Source: JBLMYQ01 sp050258375 (GTDB taxonomy: Bacteria > Bacillota > Clostridia > Acetivibrionales > UBA4821). From it: a stretch of DNA of 64,000 bases. Below are positions 16,028-24,672 of the stretch, one piece after another. The position numbers and the translations under genes are program-made. The notes under the pieces are model-generated. The model ran no database searches, was not told where the DNA came from, and saw nothing but the letters and a program-made list of their open reading frames with translations. The stretch is from assembly GCA_050258375.1 (NCBI GenBank), contig JBLMYQ010000045.1, positions 1 to 64,000 of the forward strand, in the 5' to 3' direction. Within the stretch, counting starts at the first letter, position 1. Each line of letters opens with the position of its first letter.

Positions 16028-16567
16028 ATGCTAAGATTTATAAGCTTTATTAAATATGTAATGATAGTTTTATTAGCGGTGGTTTTAGCCTATCTGGTAT
16101 TCCTTATAATTGGGGTCAGAAGTAATCCTGAAAAAATAAAAAGTGTTTTAGGATATATACCGATGACGGTTGCTTCTGGCAGTATGAGCCCTAATTTAAA
16201 TGCTGGTGATTTGATTATTGTTAAAGAAACCAAACCTGAAAAAATAAATTATAACGATATTATATCATTTAAATTTGAGGATAATAGGATAATTACACAT
16301 AGAGCAATTGAAGTATTTAAAAATTCTAATGAAGTCAAAATACAAACCAAAGGAGATGCAAATGATGATGTAGATGATTGGGACGTATCAAATAAGAACT
16401 TAATTGGTGTAGTGTGTTTTAAAATACCTCTGGGAGGATATTTTGTAAAATGCATGGCTAGCTGGAAGGGTATTGTAATAATGATGGTAATACCAATATT
16501 TTTTATAATTAGCGGCGAGTTAAAGCAGGTATTATGTAATATACCTATACAGGAGTTGAACAAATGA
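16028..16567 (+). CDS. Signal peptidase I, SipW-like (S26B, ER/archaeal type)
   Basis: About 179 aa from ATG 16028 (GAGGTGAG precedes it; a GTG at 16019 is possible). N-terminal helix about residues 8-30 and C-terminal helix about 146-165. The nucleophile Ser lies in ASGSMSPN near residue 52; a His in ITHRAIEV near 91 and Asp in KGDANDD near 110 give the Ser-His-Asp arrangement of the eukaryote/archaea-like branch in place of the Ser-Lys of ordinary SPase I. In Bacillus, SipW processes the biofilm fibre protein TasA. The next gene overlaps it by 4 bases and is a probable dedicated substrate or partner. Confidence 0.85.
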   Translation: MLRFISFIKYVMIVLLAVVLAYLVFLIIGVRSNPEKIKSVLGYIPMTVASGSMSPNLNAGDLIIVKETKPEKINYNDIISFKFEDNRIITHRAIEVFKNSNEVKIQTKGDANDDVDDWDVSNKNLIGVVCFKIPLGGYFVKCMASWKGIVIMMVIPIFFIISGELKQVLCNIPIQELNK

Positions 16568-17115
16568 TAAAACGATTAAAAATTAGAAACATGACCAAGC
16601 TGATTGTTTTTTGTCTATCAATGCTTTTACTTGTATACTCTTCTAAATATATATTTGGGAGTAGTAATGATATAAGAAAGACTAAAGATAACTTAGCTTC
16701 AAACCTATTTAAAACCACAAACAGGATGTATATTGGAGGATATTATTCTCAAGATAATAGCAAATATATAAATGAATTTTGGGCGGAATACTTACAAAAA
16801 GAAGATGAAATATGGTTTTATTATAATGAAACATCATATAATAAGGGCTTTGAATATATTGCTCTCGACATAAAAAACAAGAAAAATAGCAAGGATACAG
16901 AAGATATAAGAATTCTTTGTTTTAAAAATTTTAAGATTAGTTGCGTAAAAGGAATCTTGGAAGAAAATATAGCTGTGGATTGGGAAAATAATATTATTAA
17001 AATAAAGAAAAAAGCATTAAATCAATATAATTCAGGCTTCTATGTTAGAATTGGTTCAGCAAAAACAATAAATTCACCAATTAGAATGACTTCTTACAAA
17101 TCTTGTGTGCCTTAA
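16564..17115 (+). CDS. Putative secreted protein linked to the SipW-like peptidase
   Basis: 183 aa. Begins with MIKRLKIRNMTKLIVFCLSM, a basic stretch and hydrophobic helix ending near residue 33 (YSSKYIFGSS), then an extracytoplasmic beta-rich domain with aromatic residues (FWAEYLQKEDEIWFYYNE). No family recognised. The ATGA overlap with the SipW-like gene implies translational coupling and suggests it is a substrate, analogous to TasA/camelysin beside SipW, although no sequence similarity to TasA could be seen. Confidence 0.6.
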   Translation: MIKRLKIRNMTKLIVFCLSMLLLVYSSKYIFGSSNDIRKTKDNLASNLFKTTNRMYIGGYYSQDNSKYINEFWAEYLQKEDEIWFYYNETSYNKGFEYIALDIKNKKNSKDTEDIRILCFKNFKISCVKGILEENIAVDWENNIIKIKKKALNQYNSGFYVRIGSAKTINSPIRMTSYKSCVP

Positions 17116-17150
17116 ATTTTTATACTTTCCAGAAGTGTATAAAAGAAATA

Positions 17151-17190
17151 TAATATAGGTGTGTTTAAAAGGCACCTATATTATTATGTA
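17151..17190 (+). terminator. Terminator-like hairpin before lspA
   Basis: TAATATAGGTG (17151-17161) pairs with CACCTATATTA (17173-17183), 11-base loop, followed by the weak T-rich TTATG. Probably ends the sipW-like operon. Confidence 0.6.
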
Positions 17191-17206
17191 GAAAGGAATT
17201 TTTAAA

Positions 17207-17668
17207 TTGATTAATACAATTCTAATAATGCTTATAATTGGTATTGACCAATATACAAAATATTTGGCAGTTACATATTTGCAATATAATCCAACGCCGG
17301 TTATTCAAGGAGTATTTGAATTAAATTATGTTCAAAATAGGGGGGCAGCTTTTGGAATAATGCAAAATTCCGGCTGGTTGTTTTTTATTACGATACCTAT
17401 AATCTTAGGAGCTTTATTTGTTTATATACTGCTAAATAAAAATAAAAAAATGTATCAAATACCATTAATATTAATTACAAGTGGAGCTATTGGCAACTAC
17501 ATAGATAGAGTCCGATTTGGATATGTAATAGACTTTTTGGACTTTAAGGTTTGGCCTGTTTTTAATATAGCGGATACGGCAATAGTAGTTGGTGCTGTCT
17601 TATTTGCATTAATAATAATCATAGAAGAAAAAAGGCAGGAGGACCAAAAGAATGGTTCAGCAGGTTGA
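17207..17668 (+). CDS. lspA: Lipoprotein signal peptidase (signal peptidase II)
   Basis: 153 aa from TTG 17207 behind GAAAGG. Four membrane helices. The catalytic aspartates lie in GNYIDRV (D100) and NIADT (D123), with the conserved NRGAAFG loop at 44-50. It removes signal peptides of diacylglyceryl-modified prolipoproteins at the outer face of the membrane; several lipoproteins are encoded in this window. It overlaps rluD by 17 bases, the common lspA-rluD pair of Firmicutes. Confidence 0.95.
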   Translation: MINTILIMLIIGIDQYTKYLAVTYLQYNPTPVIQGVFELNYVQNRGAAFGIMQNSGWLFFITIPIILGALFVYILLNKNKKMYQIPLILITSGAIGNYIDRVRFGYVIDFLDFKVWPVFNIADTAIVVGAVLFALIIIIEEKRQEDQKNGSAG

Positions 17669-18593
17669 ATTTTCGGTTGAAAAAGAGTATGAAGGATTGA
17701 GACTTGATATTTATATAAATAAAAAGCTAATAGATAAATCCAGATCTACGGTTCAAAAGCTGCTAGGAGATGGATTTGTAAAGGTTGATGGTAAAGTAGA
17801 AAAATCATCATACAAGGTTAAAGAAGCAAATAGTATACTGGTTACGATTCCAGAGTTGGAGAAGTTGGAGATAGAGGCACAAGATATTCCAATTGAAGTC
17901 ATATATGAAGATAATGATATTGCTGTTATAAATAAGCAAAAAGGGATGGTGGTGCACCCTGCTTGCGGTAATTATTCAGGAACCTTAGTGAATGCACTGC
18001 TATATAATTGCAAAAATCTTTCAGGCATTAATGGCGTGATAAGACCAGGAATAGTTCATAGAATTGATAAAGATACATCAGGGGTATTAGTTATCGCTAA
18101 AAATGACAATGCTCATACAAAGCTTTCTGAACAGCTTAAAAAGCATACAATGAATAGAATATATTATGCCTTGGTACATGGAGAAATCAAGGCTAATTCA
18201 GGAAAGATAGAAGCAGCAATAGGAAGGCATAAGACTGACAGAAAAAAGATGTCGGTTGTAACAAAGGGTGGGAAAAATGCAGTAACGTATTTTGAGGTTT
18301 TAGAGAGGTTTAGCGGTTATTCGTTTATAAGGGCTAAGCTTGAAACCGGGCGTACTCATCAAATCAGGGTGCATATGTCATATATTGGACATCCTCTTGT
18401 TGGCGACGAGGTATATGGTTATAAAAAGCAAAAGATAAGCATTAAGGGGCAGATGCTTCATGCTGCAGTATTAGGGTTTATTCATCCGACAACAGAGCAG
18501 TACATGGAGTTTGAGACGGCACTTCCCGTTGAATTTACAGAACTTTTGGAAAAGCTAAGAGTGAAGGATGCACGAATTCCCCCTCTATTTTAA
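17652..18593 (+). CDS. rluD: RluD-like 23S rRNA pseudouridine synthase
   Basis: 313 aa. N-terminal S4 RNA-binding domain (about 15-75), then the synthase core with the HRIDKDTSG motif at 136-144, in which Asp139 is the expected catalytic residue, and the late GRTHQIRVHM segment. The RluA/RluD family makes pseudouridine in 23S rRNA. Overlap with lspA shows coupling. The exact target uridines cannot be told from sequence. Confidence 0.93.
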   Translation: MVQQVEFSVEKEYEGLRLDIYINKKLIDKSRSTVQKLLGDGFVKVDGKVEKSSYKVKEANSILVTIPELEKLEIEAQDIPIEVIYEDNDIAVINKQKGMVVHPACGNYSGTLVNALLYNCKNLSGINGVIRPGIVHRIDKDTSGVLVIAKNDNAHTKLSEQLKKHTMNRIYYALVHGEIKANSGKIEAAIGRHKTDRKKMSVVTKGGKNAVTYFEVLERFSGYSFIRAKLETGRTHQIRVHMSYIGHPLVGDEVYGYKKQKISIKGQMLHAAVLGFIHPTTEQYMEFETALPVEFTELLEKLRVKDARIPPLF

Positions 18594-18601
18594 GAGAGGG
18601 G
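18579..18601. repeat. Palindromic repeat, copy 1 (possible terminator)
   Basis: CCCCTCT (18580-18586) with AGAGGGG (18595-18601), loop ATTTTAAG, followed by TGAGTT. The same unit occurs in inverted orientation at 28654-28691. It overlaps the end of rluD and separates it from the convergent protease gene. Confidence 0.6.
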
Positions 18602-18608
18602 TGAGTTG

Positions 18609-19268
18609 TTATTTCTTCTCTGTAAAAAAGCTTCTAATAAGCTCTGCAATTGAAGTGGTTGCAGCAGCAACATAAGTCAAGGCGGCTGCGTCAAGGACCT
18701 TTTTTGTTTCAATAATTTCATCAGAAGTCAGAAAACCATTTGCAAGAATGGTGAGTGCCCTCTTACTTGCATTGAATTCTACAGGAAGAGTAATAATTTG
18801 AAATGCAATAATAACCAAAAGTACGATTATTCCGAACATAGTAATTTTAGGAGAACTGATTATCAAACCCAATATAATAATGGGAATTGTAGACCATGTA
18901 CCAATATTTGCAATATGAACCATGCTTGAACGTATATTTAAAGGCAGATAATTAGTACAGTGCTGTAATGCATGACCAGTTTCATGAGCAGCGACACCAA
19001 TTGAGGAAAGTGAAGTGCCTGAATAAACACTTTGAGATAATCTGATAGTTCTTGAGGAGGGGTCGTAATAATCAGTAAGATAACCGTCAATTACCTCAAC
19101 ATTAATATCTGAAAATCCTTGATCTTTAAGAATGGTTTTTGCAATTTCACTGCCATTCAAACCAAAGCTATTTATTACCGATGAGTATTTGTCAAAAGTT
19201 CTACGCACTTTAAGCTGAGCATATAAAGACAAGATTACAGCAGCTACAATAAGCAACAAATAAAGCAT
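18609..19268 (-). CDS. YugP-type membrane zinc metallopeptidase
   Basis: 219 aa from an ATG at 19268 (minus strand); GAAAGGGG lies about 10 bases upstream, and the family normally begins with this LLLIVAAVILSLYAQ helix. A longer open frame to 19394 adds 42 residues not typical of the family. The zinc site is HETGHALQH (AAHETGH). Membrane segments lie at the N-terminus and around the middle. Substrate unknown. It is convergent with rluD and divergent from the pyr operon. Confidence 0.87.
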   Translation of the reverse strand: MLYLLLIVAAVILSLYAQLKVRRTFDKYSSVINSFGLNGSEIAKTILKDQGFSDINVEVIDGYLTDYYDPSSRTIRLSQSVYSGTSLSSIGVAAHETGHALQHCTNYLPLNIRSSMVHIANIGTWSTIPIIILGLIISSPKITMFGIIVLLVIIAFQIITLPVEFNASKRALTILANGFLTSDEIIETKKVLDAAALTYVAAATTSIAELIRSFFTEKK

Positions 19269-19500
19269 CCAGCAAGAACCCCTTTCAGCAGATTTTTTTG
19301 CCTTACATATCATATAATCATTTACTGCCAAAGTCAATTTTAATACGGTTGCTAAAGTAAAATTCAAGTAGTTTAAGCCCCCTATATCTCCCACGAGAAG
19401 CCTGTATCTGAAGGAGAATAAGAATTTTCTACATAGAGCTGCTTTTCGCTCCCTTTTGAAGGAGGAAAGGAGGGTCTTTTAATAAAAATAAATAATGGTA
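19269..19500. other. Intergenic region between the protease and the pyr promoter
   Basis: Holds the protease ribosome site. Around 19450-19480 there is a purine-rich stretch (TTTTGAAGGAGGAAAGGAGGG) that resembles other GA/CT-rich intergenic elements of this window. No gene or clear structure was identified. Confidence 0.4.
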
Positions 19501-19529
19501 TGGACAAATCATAATCCTTATGTTAGAAT
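19501..19529 (+). promoter_or_regulatory. Sigma-A promoter of the pyr operon
   Basis: TGGACA at 19501-19506 and TAGAAT at 19524-19529 with a 17-base spacer. The predicted start lies just before the PyrR-binding hairpin. Confidence 0.75.
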
Positions 19530-19541
19530 TTCATAAAAGAG

Positions 19542-19606
19542 AACCTTTAAATTAGTCCTGTGAGGCTGGTAAGGTTGTTAATAATAACATTTCTATGTTT
19601 ATTTTT
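19542..19606 (+). promoter_or_regulatory. PyrR-binding anti-antiterminator and antiterminator region
   Basis: AACCTT (19542-19547) pairs with AAGGTT (19571-19576), enclosing AGTCCTGTGAGGCTGG, which matches the PyrR RNA consensus ARUCCNGNGAGGYU. Uridine nucleotides bound to PyrR stabilise this hairpin and favour the following terminator. CTGG at 19566-19569 can instead pair with CCAG at 19617-19620 to form the antiterminator. Confidence 0.88.
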
Positions 19607-19636
19607 AAACTTCCTGCCAGAGTAGAAGTTTTTTTT
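19607..19636 (+). terminator. Attenuator terminator of the pyr leader
   Basis: AAACTTC (19607-19613) pairs with GAAGTTT (19625-19631), 11-base loop, followed by eight T. It is the conditional stop controlled by PyrR ahead of pyrR. Confidence 0.88.
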
Positions 19637-19739
19637 ATGCCTTAAATCCATCTAATGTAGAAGTAATAGCAAAAACTTACTGATTCTTCCCTCTATTAAA
19701 AGAAAGGGAAGCTGCAATGGTGAGTTGGAAAGGTGATTA

Positions 19740-20300
19740 ATGTTGAATAAAGATAAAGCAGTAATAATGGATAAAACGGCAGTTCACAGAGCAATAAATA
19801 GAATTGCACATGAGATTATTGAAAGAAACAAGGGGATTGAAGACATCGCACTTGTTGGCATTCAAAGAAGGGGTGTGCCGCTTGCTTTAAGAATTGGCAA
19901 GAAAATTAAGGAGTTTGAAGGAGTTTTTCCACCCGTAGGTATTTTAGATATAACATTTTACAGGGATGATTTGAGTTTGCTTGATGAGCATCCGGTTATA
20001 AACGGAACAGATATTCATTTTTCCCTTGAAAATAAAAAAGTAATACTGGTTGATGACGTGCTTTTTACTGGCAGAACGGTTAGAGCAGCAATGAATGCAA
20101 TAATTGACTTGGGAAGACCTAAAATGATACAGCTTGCAATCCTTATAGACAGGGGGCATAGAGAGCTGCCTATCAGAGCTGATTATATCGGAAAAAATGT
20201 TCCAACAGCAATAAATGAAATAGTTAATGTCAATCTCGAGGAGGTTGATGGTATTGAAGTAGTAACCATAAACGAGATGGAAAAGAAAATATTAATGTAG
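19740..20300 (+). CDS. pyrR: PyrR, pyrimidine operon RNA-binding attenuator / UPRTase-like protein
   Basis: 186 aa. Phosphoribosyltransferase fold with the PRPP loop VILVDDVLFTGRTVRAA around 101-117. PyrR binds UMP/UTP and the leader RNA to end transcription of pyr genes when pyrimidines are plentiful; most homologues also have weak uracil phosphoribosyltransferase activity. Its own leader carries the matching RNA site at 19542-19576. AAAGGTG stands before the ATG. An intrinsic terminator sits 2 bases after its stop. Confidence 0.96.
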   Translation: MLNKDKAVIMDKTAVHRAINRIAHEIIERNKGIEDIALVGIQRRGVPLALRIGKKIKEFEGVFPPVGILDITFYRDDLSLLDEHPVINGTDIHFSLENKKVILVDDVLFTGRTVRAAMNAIIDLGRPKMIQLAILIDRGHRELPIRADYIGKNVPTAINEIVNVNLEEVDGIEVVTINEMEKKILM

Positions 20301-20302
20301 TT

Positions 20303-20330
20303 AAGTAAGGTTTTTACCTTACTTTTTTTT
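20303..20330 (+). terminator. Intrinsic terminator between pyrR and pyrB
   Basis: AAGTAAGGT (20303-20311) pairs with ACCTTACTT (20316-20324), then eight T in all. Transcription into pyrB must read through or restart; no clear second PyrR site or promoter was found, so it may reduce downstream expression. Confidence 0.82.
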
Positions 20331-20357
20331 AGATAATGCAGATTGTAAGGGGGAGTG

Positions 20358-21305
20358 ATGATATTGAATTTAGCTTCAAAAGACGTATTGGGTCTAAAGG
20401 ATATGACTAAAGATGAAATAGAGCACATTCTAAGTACCGCACAAACAATGAAATATATAATTACTACTAATAATAAAAAGACTCCGCACCTATCCGGAAA
20501 ATCAATTGTTGCTTTGTTTTATGAAAACAGTACAAGAACAAGATTATCCTTTGAACTTGCTTCCAAGTATATGGGCGCTAACTTTGCAAGTATAGCAGCT
20601 TCAACAAGCAGTGTTGCAAAAGGTGAAACGCTGATTGATACAGGGAAGACAATCGAAGCCATGGGTACTGATGTAATTATTATGCGCCATCCAATGTCAG
20701 GGGCGGCTGAATTACTTGCAAAGAATCTAAATATCTCAGTAATAAATGCCGGAGATGGGATGAATGAGCACCCGACACAGGCTTTGCTGGACATGTATAC
20801 TATTAGTGAAAAGAAAGGCAAAATAGAAGGACTAAAGGTTGCAATAGTAGGAGACATTTATCACAGCAGAGTAGCAAGAAGCAATATATGGGGACTTACA
20901 AAAATGGGAGCGCAGGTTAATGTAGCCGGTCCATCGACATTAATTCCGCCCGAAATTGAGAAAATGGGAGTTAAAGTATCAAATTGTGTACATGAAGCAA
21001 TCAGGGATGCTGATGTAGTAATAGCCTTAAGAATTCAGCTTGAGAGGCAGAAAAAAGGGTTGTTTCCTACAATAAGAGAATACTCGAAATTTTTCGGAAT
21101 TGATGATGAAGTGCTAAAAATGGCTAAAAGTGATGTTCTACTTATGCATCCGGGTCCAGTGAATAGAGGGGTTGAGCTTTCATCTTATACTATAGATGGT
21201 AAAAATTCAGCAATAAATGAACAGGTAACAAACGGGTTGGCGGTAAGAATGGCCTTGCTATATATTCTTACAAGGAGGAATAAAGAAAGTGAAAATATTA
21301 ATTAA
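20358..21305 (+). CDS. pyrB: Aspartate carbamoyltransferase catalytic subunit
   Basis: 315 aa from ATG 20358; GTG 20355 and TTG 20364 are alternatives near AAGGGGGAG. It condenses carbamoyl phosphate with aspartate, the committed step of pyrimidine synthesis. The STRTRLSFELA carbamoyl-phosphate motif and HPTQ are present. No pyrI regulatory subunit is encoded nearby, as in Bacillus-type enzymes controlled by PyrR. It overlaps pyrC by 17 bases. Confidence 0.96.
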   Translation: MILNLASKDVLGLKDMTKDEIEHILSTAQTMKYIITTNNKKTPHLSGKSIVALFYENSTRTRLSFELASKYMGANFASIAASTSSVAKGETLIDTGKTIEAMGTDVIIMRHPMSGAAELLAKNLNISVINAGDGMNEHPTQALLDMYTISEKKGKIEGLKVAIVGDIYHSRVARSNIWGLTKMGAQVNVAGPSTLIPPEIEKMGVKVSNCVHEAIRDADVVIALRIQLERQKKGLFPTIREYSKFFGIDDEVLKMAKSDVLLMHPGPVNRGVELSSYTIDGKNSAINEQVTNGLAVRMALLYILTRRNKESENIN

Positions 21306-22563
21306 AAATGGAAGACTAATTGATTATCTTAGTGATTTTGATGGTGTTACCGATATTTATATAGAGGATGGTATTGTAAAAGAAATTGGTAATGAGCTTG
21401 AATATTTGGCAGATGAAATTATTGATTGTACTGGTTTCTGTGTTATACCTGGAATGGTTGATATGCATTGTCACCTTAGAGAACCGGGGTATGAGTATAA
21501 GGAAAGTATTGAAACAGGTGTAAATAGTGCAGCAGCAGGCGGATTTACTTCGATAGCCTGTATGCCAAATACTAATCCGATGATAGATAATCAGGTTGTA
21601 GTAGAGTTTGTAAAAGAAAAAGCAAGAAGAGCAGGCAAGGTAAACGTATTTCCTATTGGCTGCATAACGAAAGGTCAAAACGGATTGGAACTTGCGGAAA
21701 TTGCAGAAATGAAATTGGCAGGTATTGCAGCAATATCAGATGATGGTAAACCGGTAAGCAATCCATTGGTTATGAAAAGAGCACTTCAATATGCCAAGAT
21801 GTTTGAAATTCCGGTAATATCTCATTGCGAGGATAAAGAGCTTGTGGATGAGGGGGTTATGAATGAAGGTTATACTTCAACGATACTTGGATTAAAAGGA
21901 ATTCCAAAGGAAGCTGAAGAAGTAATGGTAGCCAGAGATGTTATACTTGCAGAGAATAATGACTGCCATGTGCATATTGCGCACATAAGTACAAAAGGCT
22001 CTGTCGAAATAATAAGAAATGCAAAGAAGAGAAATGTAAAGGTTACTGCCGAAACATGTCCACATTATTTTAGTATAACAGAAGAGGCTATAACAGGCTT
22101 TAATACAAATGCTAAGGTAAATCCGCCCTTGAGAACTAAGGAAGATGTTGAAGCAATAAAGAAGGGGTTGGCAGATGGAACTATAGATATTATCGCTACA
22201 GACCATGCTCCTCATCATATAGATGATAAGAATGTTGAGTTTAACAATGCAGCCTTCGGGATTTCCGGATTTGAAACTGCATTATCGTTATGTGTAACCA
22301 ATTTATTACAAAACAATGTACTAACTTATAAACAGCTTGTTGAAAAGATCAGTTATAACCCATCAAAGATGCTTGGCATAAACAGAGGCTCGATATCGGT
22401 TGGTAGTGCTGCAGATATAACCATTTTTGCGCCGAATGATGAGGTGCTAATAGATGCCAAAATATTTAAGTCTAAAGGTAAGAATACACCTTTTGACGGG
22501 TATAGATTAAAAGGAAAGGTATGTTATACGATTGTAGATGGAAGGATAGTGGCAAAGAATTAA
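21289..22563 (+). CDS. pyrC: Dihydroorotase
   Basis: 424 aa from GTG 21289 behind AAGGAGG. Type I dihydroorotase of the amidohydrolase fold, with the metal motif HCHLREPG around 62-69 and later His residues in ISHCEDK, HIAHIST and the ATDHAPHH segment. It closes carbamoyl aspartate to dihydroorotate. Overlap with pyrB suggests coupled translation. Confidence 0.96.
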   Translation: MKILIKNGRLIDYLSDFDGVTDIYIEDGIVKEIGNELEYLADEIIDCTGFCVIPGMVDMHCHLREPGYEYKESIETGVNSAAAGGFTSIACMPNTNPMIDNQVVVEFVKEKARRAGKVNVFPIGCITKGQNGLELAEIAEMKLAGIAAISDDGKPVSNPLVMKRALQYAKMFEIPVISHCEDKELVDEGVMNEGYTSTILGLKGIPKEAEEVMVARDVILAENNDCHVHIAHISTKGSVEIIRNAKKRNVKVTAETCPHYFSITEEAITGFNTNAKVNPPLRTKEDVEAIKKGLADGTIDIIATDHAPHHIDDKNVEFNNAAFGISGFETALSLCVTNLLQNNVLTYKQLVEKISYNPSKMLGINRGSISVGSAADITIFAPNDEVLIDAKIFKSKGKNTPFDGYRLKGKVCYTIVDGRIVAKN

Positions 22564-22581
22564 AAAGAAAGGATGAGGCTT

Positions 22582-23538
22582 ATGAATGCAGTAGACAAAT
22601 TGATTGAAAAAATTAAACAAAAAAATAACCCTACAGTTGTAGGATTAGATCCTCGCCTTGATAAAATTCCTGAATTTATTAAAAAAGATGCTTTTAAAAA
22701 ATTCGGTACAACTGAGAAAGGTGCAGCTGAAGCAATAATAGAATTTAATAAGAAAATATTGGATTCTATTTACGAATATGTTCCTGCAGTTAAACCTCAG
22801 ATAGCATTTTATGAGATTTTTGGAGAAGAAGGCATAAGGGCTTTTAGGGAAACCTGTAATTACGCCAAAGAAAAGGATTTGCTTGTAATCGGTGATATTA
22901 AACGAGGAGATATTGATTCAACAGCAGAGGCTTATTCTACTGCATATCTTGGAAAAAGAAAAATTGGCTTTAAAGAAGAAGGTATATTTGATATTGATTT
23001 TGTAACAGTAAATCCTTATCTGGGAGCAGATAGTATAAAGCCATTTGTAGAAGATTGCAGTAAATATGATAAAGGAATATTTGTCTTGGTAAAGACATCA
23101 AATAAATCTTCAGGAGATATTCAGGATATACTTGCCTTTGGAGGAAAATTTCTATATGAGCATGTTGCCGAAATGGTAACAAAATGGGGACAGCAAATTA
23201 TAGGACAAAATGGTTACAGCGCTGTAGGAGCTGTTGTTGGGGCAACTTATCCTGAGCAAATTTCAGCATTAAGGGCAATACTCAAGCACGGGTACATTCT
23301 TGTTCCCGGTTATGGCGCACAGGGTGGCAGAGCTGGAGATGTAGTTAAGGCGTTTAAAAATGATGGTCTTGGTGCAATAGTTAATGCATCAAGAAGTATA
23401 ATATTTGCTTACCAGTCTGATAAATGGAAGACTATGTATGCTGAAGACAGATTTGATACTGCAGCAAGGGCAGAAGTTATCAGAATGAGAGATGAGCTTA
23501 ATAAGGAGCTGGCAAGAAAGATGGTAGGAAGAGTTTAA
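22582..23538 (+). CDS. pyrF: Orotidine 5'-phosphate decarboxylase (type 2)
   Basis: 318 aa from ATG 22582, which is 9 bases after AAAGG; an ATG at 22573 lies within that ribosome site. Motifs are VVGLDPRLDKIP, DIKRGDI (catalytic Lys/Asp) and PGYGAQGG. At more than 300 aa it belongs to the longer type 2 group. It performs the last step to UMP. It follows pyrC by 18 bases. Confidence 0.95.
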   Translation: MNAVDKLIEKIKQKNNPTVVGLDPRLDKIPEFIKKDAFKKFGTTEKGAAEAIIEFNKKILDSIYEYVPAVKPQIAFYEIFGEEGIRAFRETCNYAKEKDLLVIGDIKRGDIDSTAEAYSTAYLGKRKIGFKEEGIFDIDFVTVNPYLGADSIKPFVEDCSKYDKGIFVLVKTSNKSSGDIQDILAFGGKFLYEHVAEMVTKWGQQIIGQNGYSAVGAVVGATYPEQISALRAILKHGYILVPGYGAQGGRAGDVVKAFKNDGLGAIVNASRSIIFAYQSDKWKTMYAEDRFDTAARAEVIRMRDELNKELARKMVGRV

Positions 23539-23550
23539 TTAGTGTAAAGT
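23539..23550 (+). repeat. Partial copy of the post-stop intercistronic repeat
   Basis: TTAGTGTAAAGT directly after the pyrF stop matches the first 12 bases of the repeats at 3686 and 55954, which also begin within 5 bases of a stop codon. The remainder is degenerate. Confidence 0.4.
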
Positions 23551-23589
23551 TAAAAACAGAACAGTCAGTTATGAAAGGAGCTTGTTCAA

Positions 23590-24672
23590 GTGAAAAAAGC
23601 AATTCTTGCATTAGAAGACGGTACGATTTTTAAAGGAATCAATTTTGGAGCAGATGGCGAGGTCGTTGGCGAGGTTGTTTTTAATACTGGAATGACTGGT
23701 TATCAGGAAGTTCTTACAGATCCGTCATACAGTGGGCAAATAGTTACTATGACGTATCCTCTTATAGGGAATTATGGTGTAAATAGAGATGATGTTGAAT
23801 CATGTAAGCCACAGGTCAAAGGATTTATTGTCAGGGAAGCATGCAAAACGCCAAGCAACTGGAGAGCAGCTGAAACTATAAATGATTATCTTGTGAAAAA
23901 TAATATAATTGCTATTGAAGGAATTGATACCAGAGCGCTTACAAGAATACTTCGCGAAAAGGGCACGATGAAAGGTATGATAAGTACTGATGAGAATTTT
24001 GACTTTAAAAAGAAAGAGGCTCAGATAAAGAGCTTTGAAATTAAAGACCCTGTTAATGAGGTAACAACGCAAGAGCCAAAGATTTATGAAGGTAAGGGTT
24101 ATAAAATTGCACTGCTTGATTTAGGTGTTAAAGAAAATATAATAAGGTCGCTTAAAAAACGTGACTGCAAAGTAATCGTTTTGCCGGCTGATACTTCTCC
24201 TGAAGATATTATGAAGTATAAGCCTGACGGAATATTATTTTCAAATGGGCCTGGTGATCCAAAGGACTGTGTTACAGTTATCGAAACAATAAAGAAGCTG
24301 TACGGCAAGATTCCTATGATGGGGATATGTCTTGGGCATCAGATTATGGCACTGGCAGCGGGCGCTGATACGGGAAGATTAAAATATGGGCATAGGGGAT
24401 GTAATCATCCGGTTAAAGATATTGATAAGGATTTAACCTATATTACTTCGCAGAATCATGGTTATACAATTGTGGAATCATCAATAAATCCGAAAACAAT
24501 GTATATAAGCCATAGAAATATGAATGACAATACAATTGAGGGAATTAGATATTTGGATGCTCCGGTATTTACAGTTCAGTTTCATCCTGAAGCTTCACCC
24601 GGACCAAATGATAATGCATATTTGTTTGATGAATTCATGGAAATGATAAGGATAGAGGGGGATATTTATTAA
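23590..24672 (+). CDS. carA: Carbamoyl phosphate synthase small subunit (glutaminase)
   Basis: 360 aa from GTG 23590 behind AAAGGAG. N-terminal CPSase domain (about 1-140) and C-terminal class I glutamine amidotransferase with nucleophile C247 in GICLGHQ and the FHPEASPGP His/Glu near 332-340. It feeds ammonia to the CarB part. Its TAA overlaps the next ATG by one base, so CarA and the CarB-PyrK fusion are translationally coupled. Confidence 0.96.
   Translation: MKKAILALEDGTIFKGINFGADGEVVGEVVFNTGMTGYQEVLTDPSYSGQIVTMTYPLIGNYGVNRDDVESCKPQVKGFIVREACKTPSNWRAAETINDYLVKNNIIAIEGIDTRALTRILREKGTMKGMISTDENFDFKKKEAQIKSFEIKDPVNEVTTQEPKIYEGKGYKIALLDLGVKENIIRSLKKRDCKVIVLPADTSPEDIMKYKPDGILFSNGPGDPKDCVTVIETIKKLYGKIPMMGICLGHQIMALAAGADTGRLKYGHRGCNHPVKDIDKDLTYITSQNHGYTIVESSINPKTMYISHRNMNDNTIEGIRYLDAPVFTVQFHPEASPGPNDNAYLFDEFMEMIRIEGDIY

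Noticed and set aside
20225..20250. AATCTCGAGGAGGTTGA in the 3' end of pyrR, similar to the PyrR RNA consensus
   Set aside because: It needs one insertion and one mismatch, lies in a conserved coding stretch (VNLEEVDG), and no antiterminator could be drawn to the terminator at 20303.
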